A DNA stretch of 64,000 nt from Microbacterium sp. AG1240. GTDB lineage: Bacteria > Actinomycetota > Actinomycetes > Actinomycetales > Microbacteriaceae. This document shows, piece by piece, positions 37,075 through 50,277 of this stretch. The stretch covers positions 1 to 64,000 of the forward strand of contig NZ_RBXJ01000002.1 in assembly GCF_003635115.1 (NCBI RefSeq), given 5' to 3'. Made by a program: the position numbers and the translations under genes. Position 1 is the first letter of the stretch, and each line of letters begins with the position of its first letter. The notes under the pieces are model-generated. The model made no database searches. It worked only from the letters and a program-made list of their open reading frames with translations, and was not told the origin of the DNA.

Positions 37075-37752
37075 ATGAACGCTGCCGACACCACCCCCGA
37101 CGACGCGCCCGATGCCGATCCGCCCTCGACCACCCCGACGCTCGTCTTCGACGATCGCGCGACGGCCCACAGCATCCCCGAAGACGTCCTCGGGCTCCTC
37201 ACCGGCACATTCACGGCGGCCTTCGGCCTGTACCTCCTCGCCTCGAGCGATGCGGTCACCGGCGGAACGGCGGGCCTCGCCCTGCTCGTGACCTACGCGT
37301 CGCCGTTGCCGTTCTGGCTCGTCTATGCGCTGGTCAATCTGCCCTTCGCCGCGCTGGCGCTGTGGAAGAAGGGGCTGAGCTTCACGATCCGCACCGTGGT
37401 CTCGATCGCCCTGGTCTCGGGTTTCACCGTGCTGGATGCGGCGATGCTCCCCATCGATCGGGTCGAGCCGGTCTTCGGGGTGCTCGCCGGGAACCTCTTC
37501 GCCGGCGTGGGCCTGCTGATCCTGTTCCGCCATCGCGCCAGCCTCGGCGGGATCAACATCATCGCGCTCATCGTGCAGGACAAGACCGGGTTCCGCGCCG
37601 GATGGACGCAGATGGTGTTCGACGTGGCGATCATCGCGGTGTCGTTCGCGCTGCTCCCCTGGGAGGTCGTGCTGCTCAGCGCCGGCGGCGCGGTGGTGCT
37701 GAACCTGGTGCTCGCGATGAACCACCGGCCCGGTCGGTACATCGGGCACTGA
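37075..37752 (+). CDS. YitT family membrane protein
   Basis: A 225-residue protein with about five helices. YitT/DUF161 signatures are GGTAGLALLVTYASPLPFWL (about 61-80) and the later HRASLGGINIIALIVQDKTG (about 155-174), the paired G-G-T/G-G-I turns of the family. The N-terminus is acidic and Pro/Asp-rich. ATG 37075 is used, with GGAG seven bases upstream; GTG 37072 is possible. Function is unknown, probably transport. It converges on the Nei gene with six bases between. Confidence 0.75.
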   Translation: MNAADTTPDDAPDADPPSTTPTLVFDDRATAHSIPEDVLGLLTGTFTAAFGLYLLASSDAVTGGTAGLALLVTYASPLPFWLVYALVNLPFAALALWKKGLSFTIRTVVSIALVSGFTVLDAAMLPIDRVEPVFGVLAGNLFAGVGLLILFRHRASLGGINIIALIVQDKTGFRAGWTQMVFDVAIIAVSFALLPWEVVLLSAGGAVVLNLVLAMNHRPGRYIGH

Positions 37753-37758
37753 CCCGCC

Positions 37759-38527
37759 TCATCCCGCCTGGCACCTCGGGCACCAGAACACGTTGCGCTC
37801 GCTCGTGGCGTTCGCGCCCAGAGACCCGCCCCGCACCAGCGTGCCGCAGCGACGGCATGCCTTCCCGTCGCGGCCGTACACCCAGAACCGGCGTCCGGGC
37901 CGGGTATCGCCGGTGAAGGTGCGCTCGGGGCGCGGCAGGTTGGCGCGGATCATCCGCGCGCCCAGATCGATGAGGGCGGCGACGTCGATCTCGGTGGCGG
38001 GTGTCGTGGGCGCGATGCCGCGCACGAACAGCATCTCGTTGGCGTAGACATTGCCGAAGCCGGCGACGTTGCGCTGGTCGAGAAGGGCGACGTGGGCCGC
38101 GCGCGAGTCGGCGCTGACGCGCCGCACCGCCTCGACGGCGTCCCAATCGTCGGCCAGGGGATCGGGGCCGAGGTGCCCGACGATGCGGTGCTCGTCGTCG
38201 GTGCGCAGCACCTCGACCATCGCCAGGTCGAAGCCGACCGTCTCCCAACGGGCGTTGCCGACGATCGCGCGAGCCGTGTACGCCGGGCGCCGCCAACGTC
38301 CGCCTACCGGGTAGACGTCCCACCGGCCCTCCATCTTGAGGTGCGAATGAAGGGTGTAGCCGCCGATGCGTTCGAGCAGGTGCTTGCCGCGGGGGATGAC
38401 GCTGTGCACGGTCTCGCCGCGAAGATCGGCTGTGGCGCTGCCCGGCACGCGGATGTCGAACCGGGTCACGACCGTGCCCGTGAGCGCCTCGGCGAGCTTC
38501 GAAGCCGCCCGGTGCACGGTGTCGCCC

Positions 38528-38535
<8 letters not shown>
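37759..38535 (-). CDS. nei: Fpg/Nei family DNA glycosylase (endonuclease VIII type)
   Basis: A 258-residue base-excision repair enzyme with AP-lyase activity expected. The catalytic N-terminus is present after Met removal: Pro2-Glu3 in MPEGDTVHRAA. The Lys in VIPRGKHLLERI (about 51), NVYANEMLFVRGI with the H2TH region, and the C-terminal zinc finger C-x2-C...C-x2-C (CRRCG and CPRCQ) are all intact. GTG 38535 overlaps the 3' end of lhr by eight bases, so the two repair genes are translationally coupled. Confidence 0.9.
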
Positions 38536-43300
<4,765 letters not shown>

Positions 43301-43393
43301 CCGTCCATCTTCTCCCGCCCCTCCGACATCGGCTCGGGCTTGACGGCTCCGACGCCCGGGGGAGGCGGCGGCGACTGACCCCGTCTCCCGACG

Positions 43394-44116
43394 TCAGCCG
43401 AGCGGATGCTGCGGCGCACCCCCTTCGTCGGGGTGCGACATCGGCTCCGCACCCGCGCCCGGACCCGCGGCATCCGCCAGCCTTCTGACGAGGAACCCGT
43501 GCACGTCGTCGAGCTCGGGGCCGGAGACGCCGTGGGTGAGTCCCGGGTAGACCCGGCCGCTGAGGTCGGAGTGCCGGGGGAGCCAGTCGATCGTGTGATC
43601 GACGAGAGCACCCGGTATGACGTCGTCGCGCGTGCCCCGCCCCCAGAAGACGGGCGGTCGCCGCTCGGCGAGGGCGGCGTCACCGGCCAGCTCGCCCGGT
43701 GAGGCGTAGCCGGAGAGGTTGACGGCGAAGGCGAACCGGTCGGGCGCGACCCGCAGCGCCTGCAGTGACACCGCACCGCCCTGCGAGAAGCCGAGGAGCC
43801 CCACGATCGCGGCGTCCGTCGACGCGTCGACCCACTCGATCAGCCGCTCGGCCGCGGCGGTCACGTCTGCGGAGTCGCGACCGTTCAGCCCCTCGATCGG
43901 GTACCACGAGAACCCGGGCGCGGGAAAAGGCGGGGTGAGTGGGGCGCGCACCGCGGCGACCACGAACTCGGGCGGCAGGTGCGCGGCGAGGGCGAACAGG
44001 TCGGCCTCGTCGGCGCCGTAGCCGTGCAGCACGACCAGCAGCGGGCGGTCGGAGCGCTCGGCCGGTTCGGCGGACCAGAGCACGACGGACGGGTCGAGAG
44101 GCGCGATCTCGCTCAT
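43394..44116 (-). CDS. alpha/beta hydrolase, phospholipase/carboxylesterase family
   Basis: A 240-residue serine hydrolase. Nucleophile Ser is in LLGFSQGGAVSLQAL (G-x-S-x-G, about residue 118), Asp in GRGTRDDVIPG (about 173) and His in GLTHGVSGPE (about 206). The first strand VVLHGYGADEADLFALAAHL holds the oxyanion HGYG. It fits the small esterase (YpfH/Abhydrolase_2) group. ATG 44116 lies six bases after GACACT; the longer frame to 44200 is less likely. The substrate is unknown. Confidence 0.83.
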   Translation of the reverse strand: MSEIAPLDPSVVLWSAEPAERSDRPLLVVLHGYGADEADLFALAAHLPPEFVVAAVRAPLTPPFPAPGFSWYPIEGLNGRDSADVTAAAERLIEWVDASTDAAIVGLLGFSQGGAVSLQALRVAPDRFAFAVNLSGYASPGELAGDAALAERRPPVFWGRGTRDDVIPGALVDHTIDWLPRHSDLSGRVYPGLTHGVSGPELDDVHGFLVRRLADAAGPGAGAEPMSHPDEGGAPQHPLG

Positions 44117-44205
44117 GGCTCCAGTGTCGCAGGACGCACCGACATCCGCTTCGACGACGGAGCGCGCCCTCGGCGGATGCGCGCCGGTGTTGATATACAA
44201 GGAGC

Positions 44206-44826
44206 ATGCCCGTGCGCACCCCCGACCCCGAACCCGACGACAGCGGCGACGAGAGCCCCCGCGATCCGCTGGGGTCGACGTTCGGGACGCCGTCGACGCA
44301 GAGCAACGGAAACCCCGGGTGGTTGAGCGACATCGAGCTCACCGAGGCGCGCCGACGGCTGCCGATGATCTACGTCGAAGCCCTCCCCGTGCGCACCGAC
44401 GGCATGGGTACGGTCGTGCAGGTCGGCATCCTCCTGCGCGCGACCCCGATCGGCGAGATGACCCGCACGCTCGTGTCGGGCCGCATCCGCTACGGCGAGA
44501 CCGTGCGCGACGCGCTCTTCCGCCACCTCGAGAACGACCTCGGACCGATGGCCTTCCCCCTGCTGCCGCCCTCGCCGACGCCCTTCACGGTCGCCGAGTA
44601 CTTCCCGATGCCGGGGCTCAGCCCCTTCCACGACGATCGGCAGCACGCCGTCTCGCTCGCATTCGTCGTGCCCGTGACCGGCACGTGCGAGCCGCGTCAG
44701 GACGCCCTCGAGGTCACCTGGCTCTCGCCGGAGGAAGCGGCATCCGATGCCCTCGCCGACGAGATGGAGGGCGGGCGTGGAACGCTGATCCGCCTGGCCC
44801 TGGCGAGCGTGGGTGCCCTGCGCTGA
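44206..44826 (+). CDS. Nudix-fold protein with degenerate Nudix box (DUF4916 type)
   Basis: A 206-residue protein. The first 40 residues are acidic and disordered. The Nudix fold follows, with SGRIRYGETVRDALFRHLEN and DLGP where the box G-x5-E-x7-R-E-U-x-E-E-x-G-U should be. The early Gly and Glu are kept, but the metal-binding E-E pair reads N-D and the R-E reads R-H. Hydrolase activity is therefore doubtful. AAGGAG precedes ATG 44206, so unlike many neighbours it has a true leader. It converges on threonine aldolase with three bases between. Confidence 0.75.
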   Translation: MPVRTPDPEPDDSGDESPRDPLGSTFGTPSTQSNGNPGWLSDIELTEARRRLPMIYVEALPVRTDGMGTVVQVGILLRATPIGEMTRTLVSGRIRYGETVRDALFRHLENDLGPMAFPLLPPSPTPFTVAEYFPMPGLSPFHDDRQHAVSLAFVVPVTGTCEPRQDALEVTWLSPEEAASDALADEMEGGRGTLIRLALASVGALR

Positions 44827-44829
44827 CCC

Positions 44830-45891
44830 TCAGGTGAGCTCGGCCACCGCGGCGACGAACGCATCGACGTCGTGCTCGGTCGTGTCGAAGCTGCACATCC
44901 AGCGCACCTCGCGACGCTTCTCGTCCCAGTCGTAGAAGCGGAATCGCTCGCGCAGGCGGTCGGCGACGCCCTCGGGGAGCACGGCGAACACGCCGTTGGC
45001 CTGCGTGGGCTGTGTGAAGGACACCCCGGTGATGGATCCGTCGGCGATGCCGGCCTCGACACCGGCGCGCAGGCGCTGCGCCATCGCGTTCGAGTGTCGG
45101 GCGTTCTGCAGCCAGAGGTCGCCGTCGAGCAGCGCGATGAGCTGCGCCGAGACGAAGCGCATCTTGCTCGAGAGCTGCATGTTGAGTTTGCGCAGGAAGG
45201 GGAGGCCCTCGGATGCTGCGGGGTCGAGCACGACCACGGCCTCGCCGATCATGGCGCCGTTCTTCGTGCCCCCGAAGCTCAGCACGTCGACGCCGGCGTC
45301 GCGGGTGAAGGCGCGCAGCGGCACGTCGAGCGCGGCGGCGGCGTTGGCGATGCGCGCGCCGTCGAGGTGCAGGCGCATCCCGAGCGGGTGGATGTGGTCG
45401 GCGATCGCGCGGATCTCGTCGGGAGTGTAGAGCGTGCCCAGCTCGGTCGTCTGGGTGATCGAGACGACCAGGGGCTGCGCGCGGTGCTCGTCGCCCCATC
45501 CCCACGCCTCCCGGTCGATCAGCTCGGGGGTGAGCTTGCCGTCGTCGGTCGGGACGGTGAGGAGCTTGATCCCGGCGACCCGCTCGGGCGCGCCGCCCTC
45601 GTCGACGTTGATGTGGGCGGTCGACGCGGTGACCACGGCGCCCCAGCGGGGGAGCATGGACTGGAGGCCCACGACGTTGGCGCCCGTGCCGTTGAACACC
45701 GGGAACGCCTCGACGCCCTCGCCGAGGTGGCCGACGAACACCTCCTGCAGGCGTCTCGTGTAGACGTCCTCGCCGTAGGCGACCTGGTGGCCGTCGTTGG
45801 CTGCGGCGATCGCCGCCAGTACCTCGGGGTGCACTCCGGAGTAGTTGTCGGAGGCGAAGCCGCGCACGGCCGGATCGTGGATGGTGGTCAC
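44830..45891 (-). CDS. low-specificity threonine aldolase
   Basis: A 353-residue PLP enzyme that splits threonine/allo-threonine to glycine and acetaldehyde. The N-terminus FASDNYSGVHPEVLAAI is characteristic. The PLP Lys is in LSFGGTKNGAMIGEAVV (about residue 205), and MRLHLDGARIANAAAAL holds the PLP-contacting Asp. GTG 45891 is preferred over the longer frame to 46101 because it begins at the conserved start and is preceded by TAGGCT eight bases upstream. It is divergent from an MFS transporter with 85 bases between starts. Confidence 0.85.
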   Translation of the reverse strand: MTTIHDPAVRGFASDNYSGVHPEVLAAIAAANDGHQVAYGEDVYTRRLQEVFVGHLGEGVEAFPVFNGTGANVVGLQSMLPRWGAVVTASTAHINVDEGGAPERVAGIKLLTVPTDDGKLTPELIDREAWGWGDEHRAQPLVVSITQTTELGTLYTPDEIRAIADHIHPLGMRLHLDGARIANAAAALDVPLRAFTRDAGVDVLSFGGTKNGAMIGEAVVVLDPAASEGLPFLRKLNMQLSSKMRFVSAQLIALLDGDLWLQNARHSNAMAQRLRAGVEAGIADGSITGVSFTQPTQANGVFAVLPEGVADRLRERFRFYDWDEKRREVRWMCSFDTTEHDVDAFVAAVAELT

Positions 45892-45976
45892 GGCAACCCA
45901 GCCTAGGCGCGCTGCCCCGACGGATGCGCTCGCATGGACGCTCGCCGATGTCGGATCCGGTCGATACCCTTCCCTC

Positions 45977-47449
45977 ATGTCCGCCCGTCCCGACGACCCC
46001 GGAGCGCCGCTCACGGCGCCGACGTCGGTGCTGCCGCCGGCGAGCGGGCCGCGCACCTTCGCGCAGATCCTCGTCAACACCGCCGTGGCGAACGTCACCA
46101 CGAGCTACCTCTGGTTCGCGCTGACGTTCTGGGTCTACATCGAGACCGAGTCGGTGCTGGCGACCGGCATCATCGGCGGCGCCTACATGCTGCTGCTCGC
46201 CGTGTTCGCGATGCTCTTCGGGTCGATCGTCGACCGCAACCGCAAGCACCGCGTGATGGTGTTCTCCAGCGTCGTGACCCTGGTGGCGTTCGTGGTCGGG
46301 GGCACGCTCTACCTCCTCTTCCCCGAGAGCTCGCTGCTCGATCTCACCGGTCCGTGGTTCTGGCTCTTCTCGGGCATCATCCTGTTCGGCGCGGTCATCG
46401 AGAACATGCGCAACATCGCGCTGTCGACCACGGTCACGCTGCTCATGCCCGTCGAACGTCACGCCAACGCCAACGGGCTCGTGGGCACGGTGCAGGGCAT
46501 CGCCTTCGTGGTCACGAGCGTGTTCAGCGGTCTGTCGATCGGGCTCCTCGGCATGGGGTGGACGCTGGCGATCGCCGTGGCGATGACGCTCGTCGCGCTC
46601 GTGCACCTCCTGACTCTGCGCATCCCCGAGGACAAGCCCTCGCTCGACGGCCAGAAGCGGTCGGGGATCGACCTGCGCGGCAGCGTCTCGGCCGTGATGG
46701 CCGCGTCGGGGTTGTTCGCGCTCATCATCTTCTCGACGTTCAACAACCTGATCGGCGGCGTCTACATGGCGCTGATGGATCCCTACGGCCTCGAGATGTT
46801 CAGCGTCGAGGTGTGGGGCGCGGTGCTCGGCGTCTCGGCGACCGGCTTCATCGCCGGCGGGCTGTTCATCGCCAGGTTCGGGCTCGGCAAGAACCCGATT
46901 CGCACGATGCTGCTGGTCGTCATCGGCATGGGCGTGCTCGGGATGGTGTTCACCATCCGCGAGTGGTGGTGGCTCTACGCCGTGGGCATCTTCGTGTACA
47001 TGGCCCTCGTCCCGGCCGTCGAGGCGGCGGAGCAGACGGTGATCCAGCGGGTGGTGCCGTTCCGGCAGCAGGGCCGCGTGTTCGGATTCGCGGCGGCCTT
47101 CGAGTCGGCCGCCGCTCCCGTCACGGCGTTCCTCATCGCCCCTCTCGCGGAGTTCCTGATCATCCCGTACATGAACGACGACAGCGGGCGCGCCACGTGG
47201 GGCTGGCTGCTCGGGGACGGCGAGGCGCGAGGGATCGCGCTCGTCTTCGTCGGCGCGGGTCTCGTGATGGTCGTGCTCGGGGTGCTGGCCTTCCTCACCC
47301 GGTCGTACCGCATCCTGTCGGTGCAGTATCAGCAGGCTCCGGAACCGGTCGAGGGTGACGCCGCGGCCGAGACGACCCCGAACGCGCCGACTCCGAAGAC
47401 GGCGACGGCTGAGACCGCTCCGGCTACGCCGCGGCCCGAGAAGCGCTGA
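45977..47449 (+). CDS. MFS transporter
   Basis: A 490-residue major facilitator protein with about 12 helices. The loop 2-3 motif is visible as MLFGSIVDRNRKHRVMVFSS (about 76-95), with the D-R-x3-R pattern. A long loop and acidic/Pro-Thr tail (residues 455-490) are cytoplasmic. Substrate is unknown; the fold is closest to permeases with an MDR-like set. ATG 45977 lies six bases after TACCCT, so it is leaderless. Its stop codon touches that of the convergent SDR gene. Confidence 0.83.
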   Translation: MSARPDDPGAPLTAPTSVLPPASGPRTFAQILVNTAVANVTTSYLWFALTFWVYIETESVLATGIIGGAYMLLLAVFAMLFGSIVDRNRKHRVMVFSSVVTLVAFVVGGTLYLLFPESSLLDLTGPWFWLFSGIILFGAVIENMRNIALSTTVTLLMPVERHANANGLVGTVQGIAFVVTSVFSGLSIGLLGMGWTLAIAVAMTLVALVHLLTLRIPEDKPSLDGQKRSGIDLRGSVSAVMAASGLFALIIFSTFNNLIGGVYMALMDPYGLEMFSVEVWGAVLGVSATGFIAGGLFIARFGLGKNPIRTMLLVVIGMGVLGMVFTIREWWWLYAVGIFVYMALVPAVEAAEQTVIQRVVPFRQQGRVFGFAAAFESAAAPVTAFLIAPLAEFLIIPYMNDDSGRATWGWLLGDGEARGIALVFVGAGLVMVVLGVLAFLTRSYRILSVQYQQAPEPVEGDAAAETTPNAPTPKTATAETAPATPRPEKR

Positions 47450-48160
47450 TCAGCCGCCGTCTTCGAGCTCGACGACGACGTCGTTCCAGTCTTCGGCGTC
47501 GTCCGACCACAGGGCGATGAAGGCGTCGGCGAGCGCTCCTTCGAGTCCGTCCAGGCTCTTGGCCCGGAAGATCACCGCGGCCGCGCTCAGCGCGCGCGCA
47601 TCATCACGGGCCGCCTTCGCGAACCCCTGCCCGACGGCGCGGGTCCATGCCTCGCTCGCGGCCTTCACAGCGGCGTAGTTCGCGCCGCCGGCGAGGGGTC
47701 GGGCCACCGCGGTCGACGAGACGATCGCCAGGCGACCGGCCGAGGAGCCCCGGAGGTCGGCGTCGAAGGCGCGGGAGACGAATCGGAGCGCGGTCAGCGA
47801 GCGCTCGAGAACGCGGAAGTCGCTGTCGCTCTGCCCGGCGAGTCCGCCGCCGCCGCGCCATCCGCCCACGAGATGCAGCACGCCGTCGACGACGCCGATC
47901 TCGTCGTGCACGGTGCGGGCGAGGTCGGCGACGGCGTCTTCGTCGGTGAGGTCGACGGCGATCGTGAGGGCTCCGGGGGCCTCGGCGACCACGGTCGCGA
48001 GTTTCTCCGGATCGCGGCCCGCCACGACCACGCGCGCGTCGGCGCGGGTCAGCGCGACGGCCGCCGCCCTGCCGGCCGCGCTCGTTCCGCCGGCGAGCAG
48101 GATCGTTCGACCGGCGACTCCGGGAGCGGATGCGGCGGGGGGAGCGACGTCGTTGTCCAT
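47450..48160 (-). CDS. SDR family NAD(P)-dependent oxidoreductase
   Basis: A 236-residue Rossmann-fold enzyme. The cofactor motif is a variant, LLAGGTSAAGRAAAVAL (about 18-34), in place of G-x3-G-x-G. The catalytic Ser and Y-x3-K are present (IVSSTAVARP; NYAAVKAASEAW, about 165-185). The substrate is unknown. ATG 48160 lies six bases after GAGACT; the longer frame to 48334 is not preferred. Its stop abuts that of the MFS gene with no spacer. Confidence 0.82.
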   Translation of the reverse strand: MDNDVAPPAASAPGVAGRTILLAGGTSAAGRAAAVALTRADARVVVAGRDPEKLATVVAEAPGALTIAVDLTDEDAVADLARTVHDEIGVVDGVLHLVGGWRGGGGLAGQSDSDFRVLERSLTALRFVSRAFDADLRGSSAGRLAIVSSTAVARPLAGGANYAAVKAASEAWTRAVGQGFAKAARDDARALSAAAVIFRAKSLDGLEGALADAFIALWSDDAEDWNDVVVELEDGG

Positions 48161-48231
48161 CGCCCCAGTCTCCCAGTGCGGCACTGCGGCTTCACCCCCC
48201 TGCGGCTGCACCCCCGACGGGTGCGGACGCG

Positions 48232-48951
48232 TCAGTCGGACGCGTGGTGCAGGGTGGGGCGATTCCACGCGCCCGGTGCGTCGAGCTCGCCGTAGACGAT
48301 GTCGACGCCGCTCCCGTCGATCGTTGCGGCGCACATGAGCAGCGACAGCGTCGGGATCCCGTGCGGGCGGTTGTCGCGCACGATCGCGCGGTCATCGGTC
48401 GGGGGCAGCGCCGCGCTCCGCTCGAGCACCGCGAGCCACTCGGCGTACCAGGGGCCGTCGGCGGCGTCGCTGGGCGCGGCGTCGAACGCGGTCAGCCACT
48501 CCGCGATCCGCGGGGTCTGTGCGTCGTCGACCTCGTCGTGGGCGATCATGTGCACGCCCGGGTCGAGCCGGACGGAGCGCACCGCATCGCCGTCCCACGA
48601 CGTCACCCGCGCTCCGCTCGCGTCGATGTCGACCAGGTTGAACCCGTGCGTGGGCGGGACGGCGACGGGGGGCCGCCCGGCGACGGCGTCGAGCACGACG
48701 GCGCCCCGCGAACCGGTGGCGCCCTCGACCTCGTGGCGATTCAGGATCACCGACACGCGCGAGCGGGCGGAGTCGGCGGCGAGCCAGGCACCCCCGGCCC
48801 GCGCGTCGCGCACGCCGACGACCCCGGGGTGCGAATCGGGCCACCACGGGCCGAGCGGATCCCACGCCCGTCGGGGGTCCTCATCGCGGATCGCGAGCAT
48901 CCGCACGGGCTCGTCGGTGTGCGCGGGCACGCGCACGATCACCGTGCACAC
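48232..48951 (-). CDS. NRDE family protein (TANGO2-like)
   Basis: A 239-residue protein of the NRDE/TANGO2 family. It begins MCTVIVRVP: a Cys directly after the start Met is the expected N-terminal nucleophile of the Ntn-like fold. The naming motif reads RDEDPRRAWDPLGPWWPD (about 22-39), and RDARAGGAWLA and VILNRHE follow. GTG 48951 is chosen because it puts Cys at position 2 and has GGAG upstream; the open frame continuing to 49857 is antisense to coaBC. Biochemical role in bacteria is unclear. Confidence 0.78.
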   Translation of the reverse strand: MCTVIVRVPAHTDEPVRMLAIRDEDPRRAWDPLGPWWPDSHPGVVGVRDARAGGAWLAADSARSRVSVILNRHEVEGATGSRGAVVLDAVAGRPPVAVPPTHGFNLVDIDASGARVTSWDGDAVRSVRLDPGVHMIAHDEVDDAQTPRIAEWLTAFDAAPSDAADGPWYAEWLAVLERSAALPPTDDRAIVRDNRPHGIPTLSLLMCAATIDGSGVDIVYGELDAPGAWNRPTLHHASD

Positions 48952-49008
48952 GGGGGCTCCGGCGTCATGTCTGGCTCCTCGTCGGGGCGGGCGTGGAAGG
49001 ATGGGCGG

Positions 49009-50223
49009 GTGTTCATCGTCGTGGGGGTCACCGGCGGTATCGCCGCGTACAAGAGCGTGCACCTCGTGCGTCTGCTCGTCACCAGCGGTCATGACGTGCA
49101 CGTCGTCCCCACGGACGACGCCCTGCGTTTCGTCGGGCTCACCACGTGGGAGGCGATCAGCCGCCACCCCGTCACCACCAGTGTGCACGACGACGTCGCC
49201 GAGGTGCGTCACGTCGCGCTCGGCCGCTCGGCCGACCTCGTGATCGTCGCCCCGGCCACCGCGAACACCCTGGCCGGCATGGCCGCGGGCCTCGCGAAAG
49301 ACCTCCTGGGCACGACGCTCCTGGCAACCTCCGCCCCGGTGCTGGTGGCCCCGGCCATGCACACGGAGATGTGGAACCATCCCGCGACCCGGGCCAACGT
49401 CGACACGCTCCGCGCTCGTGGGGTGCACGTGGTCGGCCCGGAGAGCGGACCGCTGACCGGGGGAGACTCCGGCCCCGGGCGCATGTCGGAGCCCGATGCG
49501 ATCGCCGGCGCGGCCCTCGCGCTCCTCGCGCCTCGCGCCGATCTCGACGGCCTCGCCGTCGCCGTCTCCACGGGCGGCACGCGCGAGCCGATCGATCCGG
49601 TCCGATTCCTCGGGAACCGATCGAGCGGCCGCCAGGGGGCGGCCGTCGCCCTCGCCGCGGCCGACCGCGGCGCACGGGTGGTGCTCGTCGCCGCCCACGT
49701 CGACGACGGGGCGCTCGCCGAGGCGGCTCTGCACCCCCGCATCCGCATCGAACGGGTCGGCACCGCCGCCGAGCTCGACGTGGCGATGGAGCGCGAGGCC
49801 GTCACCGCCGACGCGGTCGTGATGGTCGCCGCCGTCGCCGACTATCGCGCCGCGCACGTGCCCGACCGCAAGCTCAGCAAGGAAGACGCCGCGGGCCCGG
49901 GCCTGACCCTCGAGCTCGTGCGCACGCCGGACGTGCTGGCCGGGCTCGCCGAGCGCCGTCGCGTGGCACAGACGATCGTCGGGTTCGCCGCCGAGACCGC
50001 CGCCGACGACGATGACCTCCTCGCGCGCGCCCGCCGCAAGGCGGCGCGCAAGGGCGTCGACCTGCTCGTCGCGAACGACGTCGCCGGCGCGACGGGATTC
50101 GGCACCGCCGACAACGACGTGGTCGTGATCGATGGTGCCGGCGAGGTGGTCGCGCGGGCACGCGGCACCAAGCGCGAAGTCGCCGACGCCCTCTGGGACG
50201 CCGTGCTCACGCGGCGCGGCTGA
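49009..50223 (+). CDS. coaBC: bifunctional phosphopantothenoylcysteine decarboxylase / phosphopantothenate--cysteine ligase
   Basis: A 404-residue coenzyme A biosynthesis enzyme. The N-terminal flavin CoaC part has IVVGVTGGIAAYKSVHLVRL, the catalytic His in AEVRHVALGRSADLVIVAPA (about 65) and PAMHTEMW. The region where E. coli has a catalytic Cys reads LTGGDSGPGRM, as is common in actinobacteria. The C-terminal CoaB part has STGGTREPIDPVRFLGNRSS (about 188-207) and the substrate motif AVADYRAAHVPDRKLSKED. GTG 49009 lies six bases after AAGGAT. Confidence 0.92.
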   Translation: MFIVVGVTGGIAAYKSVHLVRLLVTSGHDVHVVPTDDALRFVGLTTWEAISRHPVTTSVHDDVAEVRHVALGRSADLVIVAPATANTLAGMAAGLAKDLLGTTLLATSAPVLVAPAMHTEMWNHPATRANVDTLRARGVHVVGPESGPLTGGDSGPGRMSEPDAIAGAALALLAPRADLDGLAVAVSTGGTREPIDPVRFLGNRSSGRQGAAVALAAADRGARVVLVAAHVDDGALAEAALHPRIRIERVGTAAELDVAMEREAVTADAVVMVAAVADYRAAHVPDRKLSKEDAAGPGLTLELVRTPDVLAGLAERRRVAQTIVGFAAETAADDDDLLARARRKAARKGVDLLVANDVAGATGFGTADNDVVVIDGAGEVVARARGTKREVADALWDAVLTRRG

Positions 50224-50270
50224 GCGTCCGCAGCATCCGTCATCCGCGAAGACGAGGATGCCGCGGACGC
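50224..50270. terminator. hairpin between coaBC and DUF6421 gene
   Basis: Arms 50224-50238 and 50256-50270 pair with a single mismatch (GCGTCCGC/GCGGACGC and GCATCC/GGATGC). It begins right after the coaBC stop and lies between convergent genes, so it can serve both. There is no T-run. Confidence 0.6.
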
Positions 50271-50277
50271 CCGCCCG

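Noticed and set aside
48952..49857. Upstream extension of the NRDE gene into coaBC
   Set aside because: The longer form would bury the N-terminal nucleophile Cys and run antisense to coaBC.
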